A stretch of 64,000 bases of DNA from Paradevosia sp036499825 (lineage in GTDB: Bacteria > Pseudomonadota > Alphaproteobacteria > Rhizobiales > Devosiaceae). Both the position numbers and the translations under genes were made by a program. The stretch spans positions 243,593 through 307,592 of the forward strand of contig DASYCZ010000041.1 in NCBI GenBank assembly GCA_036499825.1, read 5' to 3'. Position 1 is the stretch's first letter; the number at the start of each line of letters is the position of its first letter. Below the pieces are notes generated by a model that saw only the letters and a program-made list of their open reading frames with translations, ran no database searches and had not been told where the DNA came from. Shown one piece after another: positions 24,652-33,485 of this stretch.

Positions 24652-27159
24652 TCAGGGTAGCGCTACCGCTTGCGTCATCTCCCCATCCAGCGAGCCGATC
24701 TGCAACGTCACAAGCTGCCCGCGTTTTTCCAAGGCCTTGACGCGAACGGTTCGCGGCAGGCCTGCAGCCAGCGGAAAGTAGTTGTCCTCGAGGATCAGTC
24801 CGTCCGCATTTTCGATCTCGACGAGCTTGGAAAAGCCCGCCGTGGCGAGATGCAGCTCCCATTCGTCATCGCCAATACGTTGCGCCTTGACCTCGAGGCC
24901 CGAGCGCGGCGTCACGATCTCGACCAGCGGCGCGAACAGCAGCATGTCGTCCGACACCCCCTGTCCGTCGACACGCAGCCGCGCGAACATGATTTCGCGA
25001 TCGCGCTCGATGATGGTGTCGTAATACCGATCGAGATCGAGCACCCGGATGCTTTGTCCCGGCGGCAATGAGCGCCGCTCGGTCAAGCGCTTGAGCACGG
25101 TGCCGTCGGTGCGCAGGTGCAGCAATTCTATTTCCGCCTCAACGGGCATGGGCGACACATTGGAGGCGACGAGCCGGACATCGTCCATGTCGCGATAGAG
25201 GCCCACCACCACGTCGCGGAACAGCCGGGCGACGAAATAATAGCTCATCAGCGGGCGCAGGCGGTAATCAACCGAGCCGAACTGGAACAGCGGGCCGCCT
25301 TTGTTGAAGGACCAATAGGCAATGCCGTGGCAGGAGGGGCTGCGCAGGCGGAAATTGGCCAGCGAATAGTGATCGGCCAGGGCCTGCTCAAGTTCGAGGC
25401 CACGGATATAGGGCCCGAGCCCACCCATATTGTGGTAGCCGCTATAGGGGAATTTGTTGATCAAAGGCCGTCCCGTATGGGCCGTCCATTTCTGTACCCA
25501 CTCCTTGCCGGCGAAGTCGGCGATGTCGAGGTCCATGACCTCTTTCAGCGTTTCGGGCCGTGAATAGCTCTCGATGCCCCAGCAGGTTTCGGTGACGAAC
25601 AGCGGATCTTTCAGCGAGTTGAAATGACTGCCCCAGATATGGCCCTCGCCATAGACCGGCGATTGCGCCCAGGCGCCGCCATGCGGGGAATTGTCGACAT
25701 AGGGGACGCCCGGTGACAGGTCCTCGACCAGAGCGGGGATGCTCTTTGTGATCAGCGTCTCGCCGTAAAAGCGGTCGAGATCGTCCTTCCAGCCCCATTC
25801 GTCCCAGCCCTCGCGCTGCTCATTGCCGCCGCAAAGCATGACGAGGGCGGGATGGCGACGCAGCTTCAGCAGCATTTCGCGGGATTCGGTGAGAAATTCG
25901 GCCACGAAGTCCGGGTCATATTCGGGGTAATACATGCTGTGCAGATAGCCGTCCTGCCACACCATGATGCCGCGTTCGTCGCACTGGTCGTAGAAATCCT
26001 CGGACTCTATGGCGCCGCCGCCCCACATGCGGACGAAATTGTTATTGCCGTTTTCCAAGAGGGCGAAAATCCGCACATAAGCTTCGGCTTCGCCATGCAC
26101 CTTCAGGTAATCGATGGGGATGATGTTGGTGCCGCGCACATAGACAGGCGTATCGTTGACCACGATCTGAAAGGTCGGGCGGCCGGAGGGCGTGGTTTCG
26201 AGGAGTGTCACGGTGCGGATGCCGAAGCGGCGCGTGGCGGTATGCAAAACCTCGCCGTCGCGCTTTACGGAAACCTCAATACGATACTGCGTCGGCTCGC
26301 CATAGCCGCGCGGCCACCAGAGGCGTGGATTGGCGACGCCGAGTTCGAGCCGGAAACCCTCGTCCGCCTCGCCGGCACCCGCGGCAACGACAGTCCCTTG
26401 CGGATCGATGATCTTGATGGCGACGTCGCATGGGGCGCCGTGAGGGTTGCCGAGGGTGGCGTTGCACTCCAGCTTCGCGGCGCCTTTGGTCAAGGCCAGC
26501 GTCTTGACGAACACATCGACGATCTCGACTTCGGGCACGGCGCGGAGCCGCACGGGGCGGTGAATGCCGATGCCAAGCACGCCGGTGCCGACGTTCAGCA
26601 AGGTGCTGCTGCCGCTGAAGAAGCTGCGCTGATAGCGCCGGATCAGCGACTTGCCGAGCCTGCCTTCGACGCCATCCTTATGGCCGAGAATGCGGCGGGC
26701 CTCCGGAATCTTGTCGGCGATGCCGGCGCCGTGGTTCCTGACCAGCACGACCAACTCGTTGCCGGTGCGGCGCAGTTGCGCGGCCCCTACGTCGAAGCGG
26801 TATTGGCGGTAGGCATTGCGGGTCTCGCCGAGCCTGTGACCGTTCAGCCAGATCTCGGCGAAAGTGTCGATGCCGTCGAACTCAAGGGCCCAGCGGTTGG
26901 AGCGGCCGAGATCTGCGTCGAAGATGGTGCGGTAGACCCAGTCGCTTTCCGACACCCAGTGCGCCGCGATCGCCGCCTTGGTGCCGGCAAAGGGATTGCC
27001 GAGTGTACCGTGGCGGACGAGATCGTATTGCACCGCGCCCGGCACGCGCGCTTCCAGCCAGGAGAGGCCGGGCGTTTTAGCAGGATCGCCCGCCGCCGGA
27101 TCGGGATGCTCGAGCCGGGCGACCAGCCACGGGCCGGCGAGCAGTTGTCCGTCAGTCAC
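24652..27159 (-). CDS. Glycoside hydrolase family 2, beta-mannosidase-like
   Basis: This 835-residue cytoplasmic protein (no signal peptide) has the GH2 layout: N-terminal sugar-binding jelly roll (LEFDGIDTFAEIWLNGHRLG), Ig-like sandwich, TIM barrel and C-terminal sandwich. In the barrel, LCGGNEQREGW carries the acid/base Glu447 and FVTETCWG the nucleophile Glu524. Length and GGNE/VTE motifs favour beta-mannosidase over beta-galactosidase. It would release mannose or a related sugar from imported beta-linked oligosaccharides. It is the last gene of a nine-gene run including a Dpp-type importer and is 17 bases from the preceding dehydrogenase. Confidence 0.9.
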   Translation of the reverse strand: MTDGQLLAGPWLVARLEHPDPAAGDPAKTPGLSWLEARVPGAVQYDLVRHGTLGNPFAGTKAAIAAHWVSESDWVYRTIFDADLGRSNRWALEFDGIDTFAEIWLNGHRLGETRNAYRQYRFDVGAAQLRRTGNELVVLVRNHGAGIADKIPEARRILGHKDGVEGRLGKSLIRRYQRSFFSGSSTLLNVGTGVLGIGIHRPVRLRAVPEVEIVDVFVKTLALTKGAAKLECNATLGNPHGAPCDVAIKIIDPQGTVVAAGAGEADEGFRLELGVANPRLWWPRGYGEPTQYRIEVSVKRDGEVLHTATRRFGIRTVTLLETTPSGRPTFQIVVNDTPVYVRGTNIIPIDYLKVHGEAEAYVRIFALLENGNNNFVRMWGGGAIESEDFYDQCDERGIMVWQDGYLHSMYYPEYDPDFVAEFLTESREMLLKLRRHPALVMLCGGNEQREGWDEWGWKDDLDRFYGETLITKSIPALVEDLSPGVPYVDNSPHGGAWAQSPVYGEGHIWGSHFNSLKDPLFVTETCWGIESYSRPETLKEVMDLDIADFAGKEWVQKWTAHTGRPLINKFPYSGYHNMGGLGPYIRGLELEQALADHYSLANFRLRSPSCHGIAYWSFNKGGPLFQFGSVDYRLRPLMSYYFVARLFRDVVVGLYRDMDDVRLVASNVSPMPVEAEIELLHLRTDGTVLKRLTERRSLPPGQSIRVLDLDRYYDTIIERDREIMFARLRVDGQGVSDDMLLFAPLVEIVTPRSGLEVKAQRIGDDEWELHLATAGFSKLVEIENADGLILEDNYFPLAAGLPRTVRVKALEKRGQLVTLQIGSLDGEMTQAVALP

Positions 27160-27176
27160 GATGCGCCTCCTGTCGG

Positions 27177-28175
27177 TCAGTGGGTATAGACGTCCTGCGG
27201 TTTGATGCGGTTGAGCAGATCTTCGCCCGCCCGGTAACGGCGGACATTCTCGCCGATGATATCGAGCGAGCGCGCCACGAGGTCGGGCATCTCGGCTGTC
27301 TGGTGATGGGAGATGATGGTGTTGGGGGCATCCCAGATCGGCGCATCGGGCGGCAGCGGCTCCTCCTCGAATACGTCGAGGCCGGCGCCCGCGATGGTGC
27401 CGGCATGAAGAGCGGCGACCAGCGCTGCTTCATCCACGACGTGGCCGCGCGCCATGTTGATCAGATAGGCAGTCGGCTTCATCAGCGACAGCTCGCGCGC
27501 CCCGATCATGCGATAGGTCTCGTCCGTGAGGCGGATGGCGAGCGCCACGACATCGCTCTCAGCCAAGAGGGCGTCGACGCGTTCGCCCCTGGCGGCATCG
27601 TAGAAACGGTCGAGTGTTGGGATTCCGGCCTGGTCGGGTCCCCTTCCATAGCCCAATACGCTCATGCCCATGGCCTTCCCGAGGGCGGCGATCTCCTTGC
27701 CGGTATAGCCGAGCCCGATGACGCCCAGCGTCTTGCCGTAAAGTCCGCGCCGGTCGGCGAAGCCGGGTATTTGGCGCCATTGATGCCTGCGCCTGGCGTC
27801 GACCAGCGCCTCGACGTCATAGGTCAGGGCCAGCGCGAAAAAGAACGTCTGTTGCGCCAGCGCCGGCGCCGCGCGCCCGGCCGAGCCGGTGACGATCAGA
27901 TCCCGGCGCGCCAGCACTTCGAGCCGGGCGCTCTTGTTGACGCCGGAATGATCGCAATGCACCCATTTGAGGTTCTGCGCCGCGACGAACTGCGGTGTGA
28001 GATCGGCCTTCAATACCGCCACATCGACGGTTGGCAAGATGCGGGCGATCGCAGCCGTATCGTTGGGCGCCACCTGGATGACCGGCGCCGGAGCGAACAT
28101 TTGCTGCAATTGTTCGAGATGCCTTCCGCCATACGTCACCGTGGCGAGGACCGAGCCGATCTGCCGAGCCGTCAT
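27177..28175 (-). CDS. D-2-hydroxyacid dehydrogenase, NADP-type fingerprint
   Basis: This 332-residue protein has the D-isomer-specific 2-hydroxyacid dehydrogenase fold. The nucleotide motif is GVIGLGYTG; the residue after strand beta-2 is in YGRGPD, with Arg instead of the Asp typical of NAD enzymes. Catalytic residues are Arg in NMARGHVVD, Glu in GLDVFEEEP and His in ISHHQTA. Start is the ATG at 28175, with AGGGAGAG upstream; the open frame before it overlaps the ABC gene. It is a paralogue of the protein at 33486 (shared KWVHCDHSG segment). It may reduce a 2-keto acid in the sugar-acid pathway. Confidence 0.88.
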   Translation of the reverse strand: MTARQIGSVLATVTYGGRHLEQLQQMFAPAPVIQVAPNDTAAIARILPTVDVAVLKADLTPQFVAAQNLKWVHCDHSGVNKSARLEVLARRDLIVTGSAGRAAPALAQQTFFFALALTYDVEALVDARRRHQWRQIPGFADRRGLYGKTLGVIGLGYTGKEIAALGKAMGMSVLGYGRGPDQAGIPTLDRFYDAARGERVDALLAESDVVALAIRLTDETYRMIGARELSLMKPTAYLINMARGHVVDEAALVAALHAGTIAGAGLDVFEEEPLPPDAPIWDAPNTIISHHQTAEMPDLVARSLDIIGENVRRYRAGEDLLNRIKPQDVYTH

Positions 28176-28203
28176 GCGGTCGTCTCTCCCTGCGCTGAAT
28201 GCA

Positions 28204-29025
28204 TCAATCCCGGAACTCGGCGAGCGCCGGGGAGGAGGCCAGTAGCGATCGCGTATAATCGTGCTGGGGATTGTCGAAGATGGCGCCGGTTTCGCCCATT
28301 TCGACAAACTTGCCGCCATGCATGACGGCGACACGATCTGCAACCAGCCGCACCAGCGCCAGGTCATGCGAGATGAAGATGTAGGCGAGCCCCAGCCGCT
28401 CCTGCAGCTCCATCAGCACCTTGATCACCTGCGCCTGCACCGACACATCGAGCGCCGAGACCGGCTCGTCGAGGATGAGGATTTCCGGCTCCAGCGCCAG
28501 CGCCCGCGCGATGGCGACGCGTTGCCGCTGGCCGCCGGAGAGCTGGTTGGGGTGCATGGTGGCGAAGCTATCCGGCAGGTTCACCTGCGCCAGCAGCTCG
28601 GCGATCCGCTTGGGCCTTGCGGCTCGGGCCAGGACCTCAGGATGGATTTCCCATGGCTCCGAAATCAGGCGCGCGACGTTCTGGCGAGGGTGCAGCGACG
28701 CATAGGGGTCTTGGAACACCATTTGCAGATGCCGCCGCTGGCTGCGCATCTCGGCCTTGGGCAGGGTGAGAAGGTCCGTGCCGCGATAGAGGACGGAGCC
28801 GCTATCGGCAGCCACCAGGCGAAGCAGCGTGCGCGCCAGCGTCGATTTGCCCGAGCCGGATTCGCCCACGATGGCGAGGCATTCGCCTGCCCCTACGGTG
28901 AAGCTCACATCGTCGACGGCCACAACGGCGGCGCCGCCGCCGGCACGGTGACCGAAGGTCTTGCGCAGGCCGCGCACCTCCAGCAAGGGCTGACCGGCGG
29001 TGCTGTGGGTCTTGTCTATCGTCAT
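28204..29025 (-). CDS. Dpp-type ABC transporter ATPase (DppF position)
   Basis: This 273-residue ATPase has Walker A GESGSGKS, Q-loop MVFQDPYASLHPRQ, signature LSGGQRQR and Walker B ILILDEPVSALD. The start is the ATG at 29025; the frame continues upstream without support and would overlap the partner ATPase. It is the second ATPase of the importer encoded at 28204-33417. The usual C-terminal oligopeptide extension is short. Confidence 0.92.
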   Translation of the reverse strand: MTIDKTHSTAGQPLLEVRGLRKTFGHRAGGGAAVVAVDDVSFTVGAGECLAIVGESGSGKSTLARTLLRLVAADSGSVLYRGTDLLTLPKAEMRSQRRHLQMVFQDPYASLHPRQNVARLISEPWEIHPEVLARAARPKRIAELLAQVNLPDSFATMHPNQLSGGQRQRVAIARALALEPEILILDEPVSALDVSVQAQVIKVLMELQERLGLAYIFISHDLALVRLVADRVAVMHGGKFVEMGETGAIFDNPQHDYTRSLLASSPALAEFRD

Positions 29026-29036
29026 CGCGGCTTCCA

Positions 29037-29927
29037 CTAGGTCGGGATCACGGTAGCGGGACGCGTCGCGACGTCCGGGATTTCGGGCGCGCTGGCATCG
29101 GTGACGAAATTGTCCGGGATCGGCTGCAAATCCCGCCATGATCGCGCCCGCCCGGGGTGAGCGGCGAGCAGGGCCTTGGTATAGGCGTGTTGGGGGCGCT
29201 CGAAAATTTCGTTGGTGAGGCCCTGTTCGACGATCTTGCCGGCAAACATCACCAGCACGCGCCGCGAGATCAGCCGCGCCACCGCCAGATCGTGCGTCAC
29301 AAAGATCAGTCCCATGCCGGTATCGGCCTGCAGCTGCTTGATGAGCCGCAGGATTTCGGCCTGCACGGTCACGTCGAGCGCCGTGGTGGGCTCGTCCGCG
29401 ATCAGGATCTTGGGCCGCATGCCAATGGCCATGGCGATGCAGACGCGCTGCCGCATGCCGCCGGAGAACTGGTGCGGATAGTCGTGATAGCGCTCCTCGG
29501 CGCGCGGAATTCCCACCTGCTGCATCAGGCGGATCGAGGCCGCTTTGGCCTCGCGGCGCGACATCTTCATGCGTACGGTGTGGATTTCGCTCAGTTGCGA
29601 ACCGATGGAAAACACCGGATTGAGCCCGTCGAGCGCATCCTGGAACACCATGGCGATGCCGGTGCCGCGCACCCTGCGCAGCTCAGCCTCGGCGGCGCCG
29701 ACGATTTCCTGGCCGTCGAAATTGATGCTGCCGCGTACTGTGCCGGGTGCATCCACCAGGCCGAGAATGGAGCGGCTGAGCACCGTCTTGCCCGAGCCGC
29801 TGGCGCCCACTATCGCCACGGCATCGCCCATCCCCACTTCGAAGGATACGCCGCGGACGGCCCGCACGACGCTGGACTGGGTCTGGAAATCGATCTCGAC
29901 ACTATCGACGCGTAACAAGCCCGTCAC
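29037..29927 (-). CDS. Dpp-type ABC transporter ATPase (DppD position)
   Basis: This 296-residue ATPase has Walker A GASGSGKT, Q-loop MVFQDALDGLNPVFSIGSQL, signature FSGGMRQR, Walker B ILIADEPTTALD and the C-terminal oligopeptide-transporter extension (HPGRARSWRDLQPIPDN). The GTG at 29927 is the start: it overlaps the stop of the permease gene (GTGA, 29924-29927) and GGAGGAGG lies just upstream, indicating translational coupling. Confidence 0.92.
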   Translation of the reverse strand: MTGLLRVDSVEIDFQTQSSVVRAVRGVSFEVGMGDAVAIVGASGSGKTVLSRSILGLVDAPGTVRGSINFDGQEIVGAAEAELRRVRGTGIAMVFQDALDGLNPVFSIGSQLSEIHTVRMKMSRREAKAASIRLMQQVGIPRAEERYHDYPHQFSGGMRQRVCIAMAIGMRPKILIADEPTTALDVTVQAEILRLIKQLQADTGMGLIFVTHDLAVARLISRRVLVMFAGKIVEQGLTNEIFERPQHAYTKALLAAHPGRARSWRDLQPIPDNFVTDASAPEIPDVATRPATVIPT

Positions 29928-30862
29928 TTGGCCTCCTCCTTGCGCTTGTGCAGCTTGCGGAAGAACAGCGTGTTCTGGGTGGGATCCTCGACGGCGCGCA
30001 GCCAGTTCGAGAAGATGTTGGCGGCCAGCGCCGTCAAAACGATGACGAAGCCGGGAAACACCGTCACGAACCAGGCGGATTTGAGGTAGGCGCGGCCATC
30101 GGCCACCATCATGCCCCAGTCGACGTCGGGCCGCTGCAGGCCGATGCCCAAAAAGGTGAGGCTGGCGGAGGCGAGGATCACCGTCGCAACCTCCAGCATG
30201 GCCAGGGTGCGAATGGTGGGGAAGACCAGCGGCGCGATATCGCGCGTCATGATGCGCCAGTTCGAGGCGCCGGCGGCGCGCGCCACCTCGACGAACACGC
30301 GTTCGCGGATTTCGAGCGTCTGCGCCCGCGCCGTGCGCAGATAGACGGGGATACGCGTGATCCCCAGGACGATGATCAGGTTGAGAATGCTGGGGTTGAG
30401 GACGAACAGCACTACCAGCGCCAGCAGCAGCGACGGCACGGTGTGCACGATGTCGGCGATGCGCAGCAGGATGTTGTCCACCCAGCCGCCGAAATAGCCC
30501 GAGACGAGGCCGATGGCGTAGCCGAGGATGGCGGAGATGCCGACCGCGAAGAATGCGATGGTCATCGAGGTCTGCGCCCCGATGATCAACTGCAGCAGGA
30601 TCGGGCGGCCCAGACTGTCGGCACCGAGAAACAGCGCCAGTCCCTTTTCGAGATGGAACGGTGGGGAGAAGCGCAGCCCGATATTCTGGCGGTTGGCGGC
30701 CTCGATGACGAAGCTCGGGCCCACGATGGCGACAACGATCACGAACAGCAGCCAGCACACCGACACCACGGCGAGCGGGGAGGCGACGAACATCTGCCAG
30801 CGCGGGGAAGCCCGCAGGCGAGAGCCAAGACCCATGTGGGCCGTATCGGGGACAGCGCTCAA
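29924..30862 (-). CDS. Dpp-type ABC transporter permease (DppC position)
   Basis: This permease of about 312 residues has FLGADSLGRPILLQLIIGAQ, the EAA-like loop VARAAGASNWRIMTRDIAPL and SLTFLGIGLQRPDVDWG, all DppC hallmarks. A TTG at 30862 with AAGGA 8 bases upstream is preferred; an in-frame ATG at 30892 would overlap dppB by 17 bases and is the alternative. The C-terminus ends in a Lys-rich tail (KLHKRKEEAK) on the cytoplasmic side. Confidence 0.9.
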   Translation of the reverse strand: MSAVPDTAHMGLGSRLRASPRWQMFVASPLAVVSVCWLLFVIVVAIVGPSFVIEAANRQNIGLRFSPPFHLEKGLALFLGADSLGRPILLQLIIGAQTSMTIAFFAVGISAILGYAIGLVSGYFGGWVDNILLRIADIVHTVPSLLLALVVLFVLNPSILNLIIVLGITRIPVYLRTARAQTLEIRERVFVEVARAAGASNWRIMTRDIAPLVFPTIRTLAMLEVATVILASASLTFLGIGLQRPDVDWGMMVADGRAYLKSAWFVTVFPGFVIVLTALAANIFSNWLRAVEDPTQNTLFFRKLHKRKEEAK

Positions 30863-30875
30863 TTGACCGGTCCTT

Positions 30876-31793
30876 TCATGCGAGACGAACACGAGGATCG
30901 ACGGCGACGTAGATGAGGTCGACCAGGAGGTTGAGCAGGATCACCGAAATGCCCACCACCACCACGCAGGATTGCAGTACCGGGAAGTCGCGGTTGAGAA
31001 TGGCGCCGACGATAAGCTTGCCGATCCCCGGAAAGGCGAAGACGACGCTGACGATGACGGCGCCGTTGACCATGCCCGCGGCGATGTCGCCGGCCACCGA
31101 AATTATGGGCAGTGCCGCGTTGCGCAGGGCATGGCGATAGACCAGACGGCGCTGGCTGAAGCCACGGGCGCGGGCGTTCTGGACATAGCCGGAGCTCAGC
31201 ACGTCGATCATCGAGCCGCGCACGATCTGCGTCAGCACACCGATCGGGCCGATGCTCAGCGTCGCGACAGGCAGGATCCAGGAAAGCGGAGTGGCGCTGC
31301 CGGAGGTCGGCACCAGGCGCAGTTGCACCGCGAATACCAGGATGCCGACGAGCGCGAACCAGAAGCTCGGAATGCTGCCGGTGACCAGCGACACGAAGGT
31401 CAGGAAACGGTCGAGAAAGCGGAAGCGGTAGGTTGCGGCCAGCGAGCCGAGAATGACGGAGATGACGACCGACATCGCCATTGATATCACCGCCAGATAC
31501 AGCGTCATCGGCATTTCGCCCCATGCGGCCTCCATGGCGGGGCGAGACTGCCAGATGGAATCGCCGAAGTCGCCATGGGCGGCTTTGACGAGGAAAATCC
31601 AGAATTGCTCGAACAGCGGCTTGTCGAGCCCATAGGCGCGGTTGAACGCCTCGATGCGGTCGGCACTGGCGCCTTCCGAGAAGAACAGGTCGGCTGGCGA
31701 TCCGGTCATGCGCGCCAGGAAGAATACCATGACCACGACGCCGATCAGGGTGATGACGCTCGAAACGATACGTCGCCAGATGAAGGTGAACAT
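30876..31793 (-). CDS. Dpp-type ABC transporter permease (DppB position)
   Basis: This 305-residue permease starts MFTFIWRRIVSSVITLIGVV, has the periplasmic FGDSIWQSRPAMEAA segment and the EAA-like loop NARARGFSQRRLVYRHALRN. The ATG at 31793 gives a typical DppB N-terminus; the frame remains open to 31850. A strong hairpin (31820-31851) separates it from the binding-protein gene, which probably lowers permease relative to receptor output. Confidence 0.91.
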   Translation of the reverse strand: MFTFIWRRIVSSVITLIGVVVMVFFLARMTGSPADLFFSEGASADRIEAFNRAYGLDKPLFEQFWIFLVKAAHGDFGDSIWQSRPAMEAAWGEMPMTLYLAVISMAMSVVISVILGSLAATYRFRFLDRFLTFVSLVTGSIPSFWFALVGILVFAVQLRLVPTSGSATPLSWILPVATLSIGPIGVLTQIVRGSMIDVLSSGYVQNARARGFSQRRLVYRHALRNAALPIISVAGDIAAGMVNGAVIVSVVFAFPGIGKLIVGAILNRDFPVLQSCVVVVGISVILLNLLVDLIYVAVDPRVRLA

Positions 31794-31819
31794 GGCTGTG
31801 ACCCTGCCTTGCGGTAGAA

Positions 31820-31851
31820 AGTGCCCTGCCATCCGGAAACGGCAGGACACT
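31820..31851 (-). terminator. Intra-operon hairpin between binding-protein and permease genes
   Basis: On the minus strand AGTGTCCTGCC pairs with GGCAGGGCACT through 11 base pairs with one G-T wobble, with a 10-base loop, followed by TTCT. It sits in the 76-bp gap after the binding-protein stop (31870) and before dppB (31793). Such structures commonly cause partial termination or block 3' decay, so that the receptor is made in excess. Confidence 0.7.
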
Positions 31852-31869
31852 CTTCAGCGTTGACGACGT

Positions 31870-33417
31870 CTAGTCGGTGAGCTTGACGTCGGCGATGCGC
31901 ATTTCGATGCCCGACAGCGGGTTCGGCGTATACTGCACGCCCGGGCCCAGCAGCATCAGCTGCACCTGTTCGGCGATACCGATCATGGAATGGTCCTCGG
32001 TGTAGAGGATCTTGGCGGCCTGCTGGTAGAGCTCGGCACGCTTGGCCCCTTCGGCCGGATCGGCCTGGGCGACCAGATCATCGATCTGCTTGTTGCAGGT
32101 GGCCGAAACCGAACCCTTGCAGGTGATGTATTTGGGGAAGCTGAAGCTGGCGTCGCCCGAGGTGTTGTCGTGCGAGATCAGCTGCACGGTGCCGGGTTGC
32201 TCGGGCGGGAACGGCTGGCGGAGATACTTCAGCCAGGCGCTCGATTCCATGCTCATCATGCGGAAGTTGAGCCCGATATCCTTGAGGTTCTGGGCGATCG
32301 CCTGGCTGATTTCATCACCGGCCGGAACCACGTCCGGACGCGTAATCAGCAGGAATTCGGTATCCACCGGATGCCCGTCGGCCTTGGCGGCGGCGATCAG
32401 CTCCTTGGCCTTGTCGGGGTTGTACTTCATGCCGCTGGTGTCGAAATCGGGGATGTAGCCGTTCACCTGCGGCCCGAGCATCTGGTACCAGGTGTCGCCC
32501 GTCTTACCCATGATGGCGGGGATGATGGTGTCGCGATCGATCGCCATCGATACGGCCTCGCGGACGCGCGGGTCGATAAAGGGTTCCTTGTAGGAGTTGA
32601 TGCGGGCGAGGAGGATACGGTTGTCCTTGTAGGACACCGTGCGATCATCGTCGGTCGCGTCTTCGGCGCGGATCTGCGTGGCGATCTGGGCTTCGCCGGT
32701 CTGGATCATGCCGGCGCGCACCGTCGATTCCGGACGGTACACATAGGTCACGTCCTTGACCTGCGGCTTGTCGCCCCAATAGTCATCGAACCGCGTCAGC
32801 TGGATGGATTCACCCTGCACGCGCTTGACGAACTTATAGGGGCCCGTGCCGATCGGCGTGGTGATCTTTTCGGCCTTGGTCTGGCCGGCCTTGTCGCCGA
32901 CCGCCACATAGGAGAGACGCAGCGGCAGGATGGGGTCCGGCTTCACCGTCGTCAGCTTCATGGTGTATTTGTCGGTGGCCTCGGCGGTCACCTTGTCGGA
33001 GAACTGCTCGCTATTGTAGCAGGCGAGGGCGCCGCCGTAGAAATCCGTACCGGCCTGCGTCCTGGTGATGTTGTCGGCAGCGGTCTCGGCATCGAGTTCG
33101 GTGCCGTCGTGGAACTTCACGCCCTGCCTGATCTTGAATTCCCATACCAGGTCGCTGACATGGGTCCATGACTCGGCGAGCAGCGGCTGCACGCTGCCAT
33201 CGACCGGGCTGACATGGGTCAGAGTCTCGAAGATATTGCCGAGGCTGACATTGGCGTTCTGGGCGGTCTGCGTATCGCAGGGGTCGACGGAATCCGGTTC
33301 ATTGGCCAGTACCACCGTGATGCCCCTGCTGTTGTCTTGCGCGAAGACGCTCGTCGCGGACACAGAGATGAGCAGCGCGGCGGCGAGTGTCGCCGCGCGC
33401 GCGAATAACTTCATCAT
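31870..33417 (-). CDS. Family-5 ABC solute-binding protein of the Dpp-type importer
   Basis: This 515-residue secreted protein has a signal peptide (MMKLFARAATLAAALLISVS, cleavage after VFA) and the SBP_bac_5 layout: LANEPDSVDPCDTQTAQNAN at the mature N-terminus, LAESWTHVSDLVWEFKIRQG and DHSMIGIAEQVQLML near the end. It lies first among the transporter genes. In a locus with two glycosidase-type proteins and sugar-acid enzymes the ligand may be an oligosaccharide; Dpp-family importers for beta-mannosides and cello-oligosaccharides are known. The ATG at 33417 follows AAGGAGGAG; an upstream in-frame ATG at 33438 has a second copy of the same site. Confidence 0.91.
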   Translation of the reverse strand: MMKLFARAATLAAALLISVSATSVFAQDNSRGITVVLANEPDSVDPCDTQTAQNANVSLGNIFETLTHVSPVDGSVQPLLAESWTHVSDLVWEFKIRQGVKFHDGTELDAETAADNITRTQAGTDFYGGALACYNSEQFSDKVTAEATDKYTMKLTTVKPDPILPLRLSYVAVGDKAGQTKAEKITTPIGTGPYKFVKRVQGESIQLTRFDDYWGDKPQVKDVTYVYRPESTVRAGMIQTGEAQIATQIRAEDATDDDRTVSYKDNRILLARINSYKEPFIDPRVREAVSMAIDRDTIIPAIMGKTGDTWYQMLGPQVNGYIPDFDTSGMKYNPDKAKELIAAAKADGHPVDTEFLLITRPDVVPAGDEISQAIAQNLKDIGLNFRMMSMESSAWLKYLRQPFPPEQPGTVQLISHDNTSGDASFSFPKYITCKGSVSATCNKQIDDLVAQADPAEGAKRAELYQQAAKILYTEDHSMIGIAEQVQLMLLGPGVQYTPNPLSGIEMRIADVKLTD

Positions 33418-33456
33418 CGTTTTCTCCTCCTTGGCCATAGGTTCCTCCTCCTTGGC
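33412..33456 (-). promoter_or_regulatory. Duplicated ribosome-binding site and start cassette
   Basis: The 12-mer GCCAAGGAGGAG occurs twice, 21 bases apart (33445-33456 and 33424-33435 on the minus strand). Each copy is followed by an ATG in the same frame, at 33438 and at 33417/33414. The 21-base spacing keeps frame, so initiation at either site gives the binding protein with or without a 7-residue MAKEEKT extension. Confidence 0.75.
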
Positions 33457-33485
33457 ACTCGTGCAGTTCTGCAGTGTTCAGGCAC

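Noticed and set aside
24656..24667. 12-bp palindrome GGTAGCGCTACC, resembling LacI-type operators
   Set aside because: It lies inside the last codons of the GH2 gene, far from any promoter, and no LacI-family gene is in the window; chance in a GC-rich coding end is the simplest explanation.
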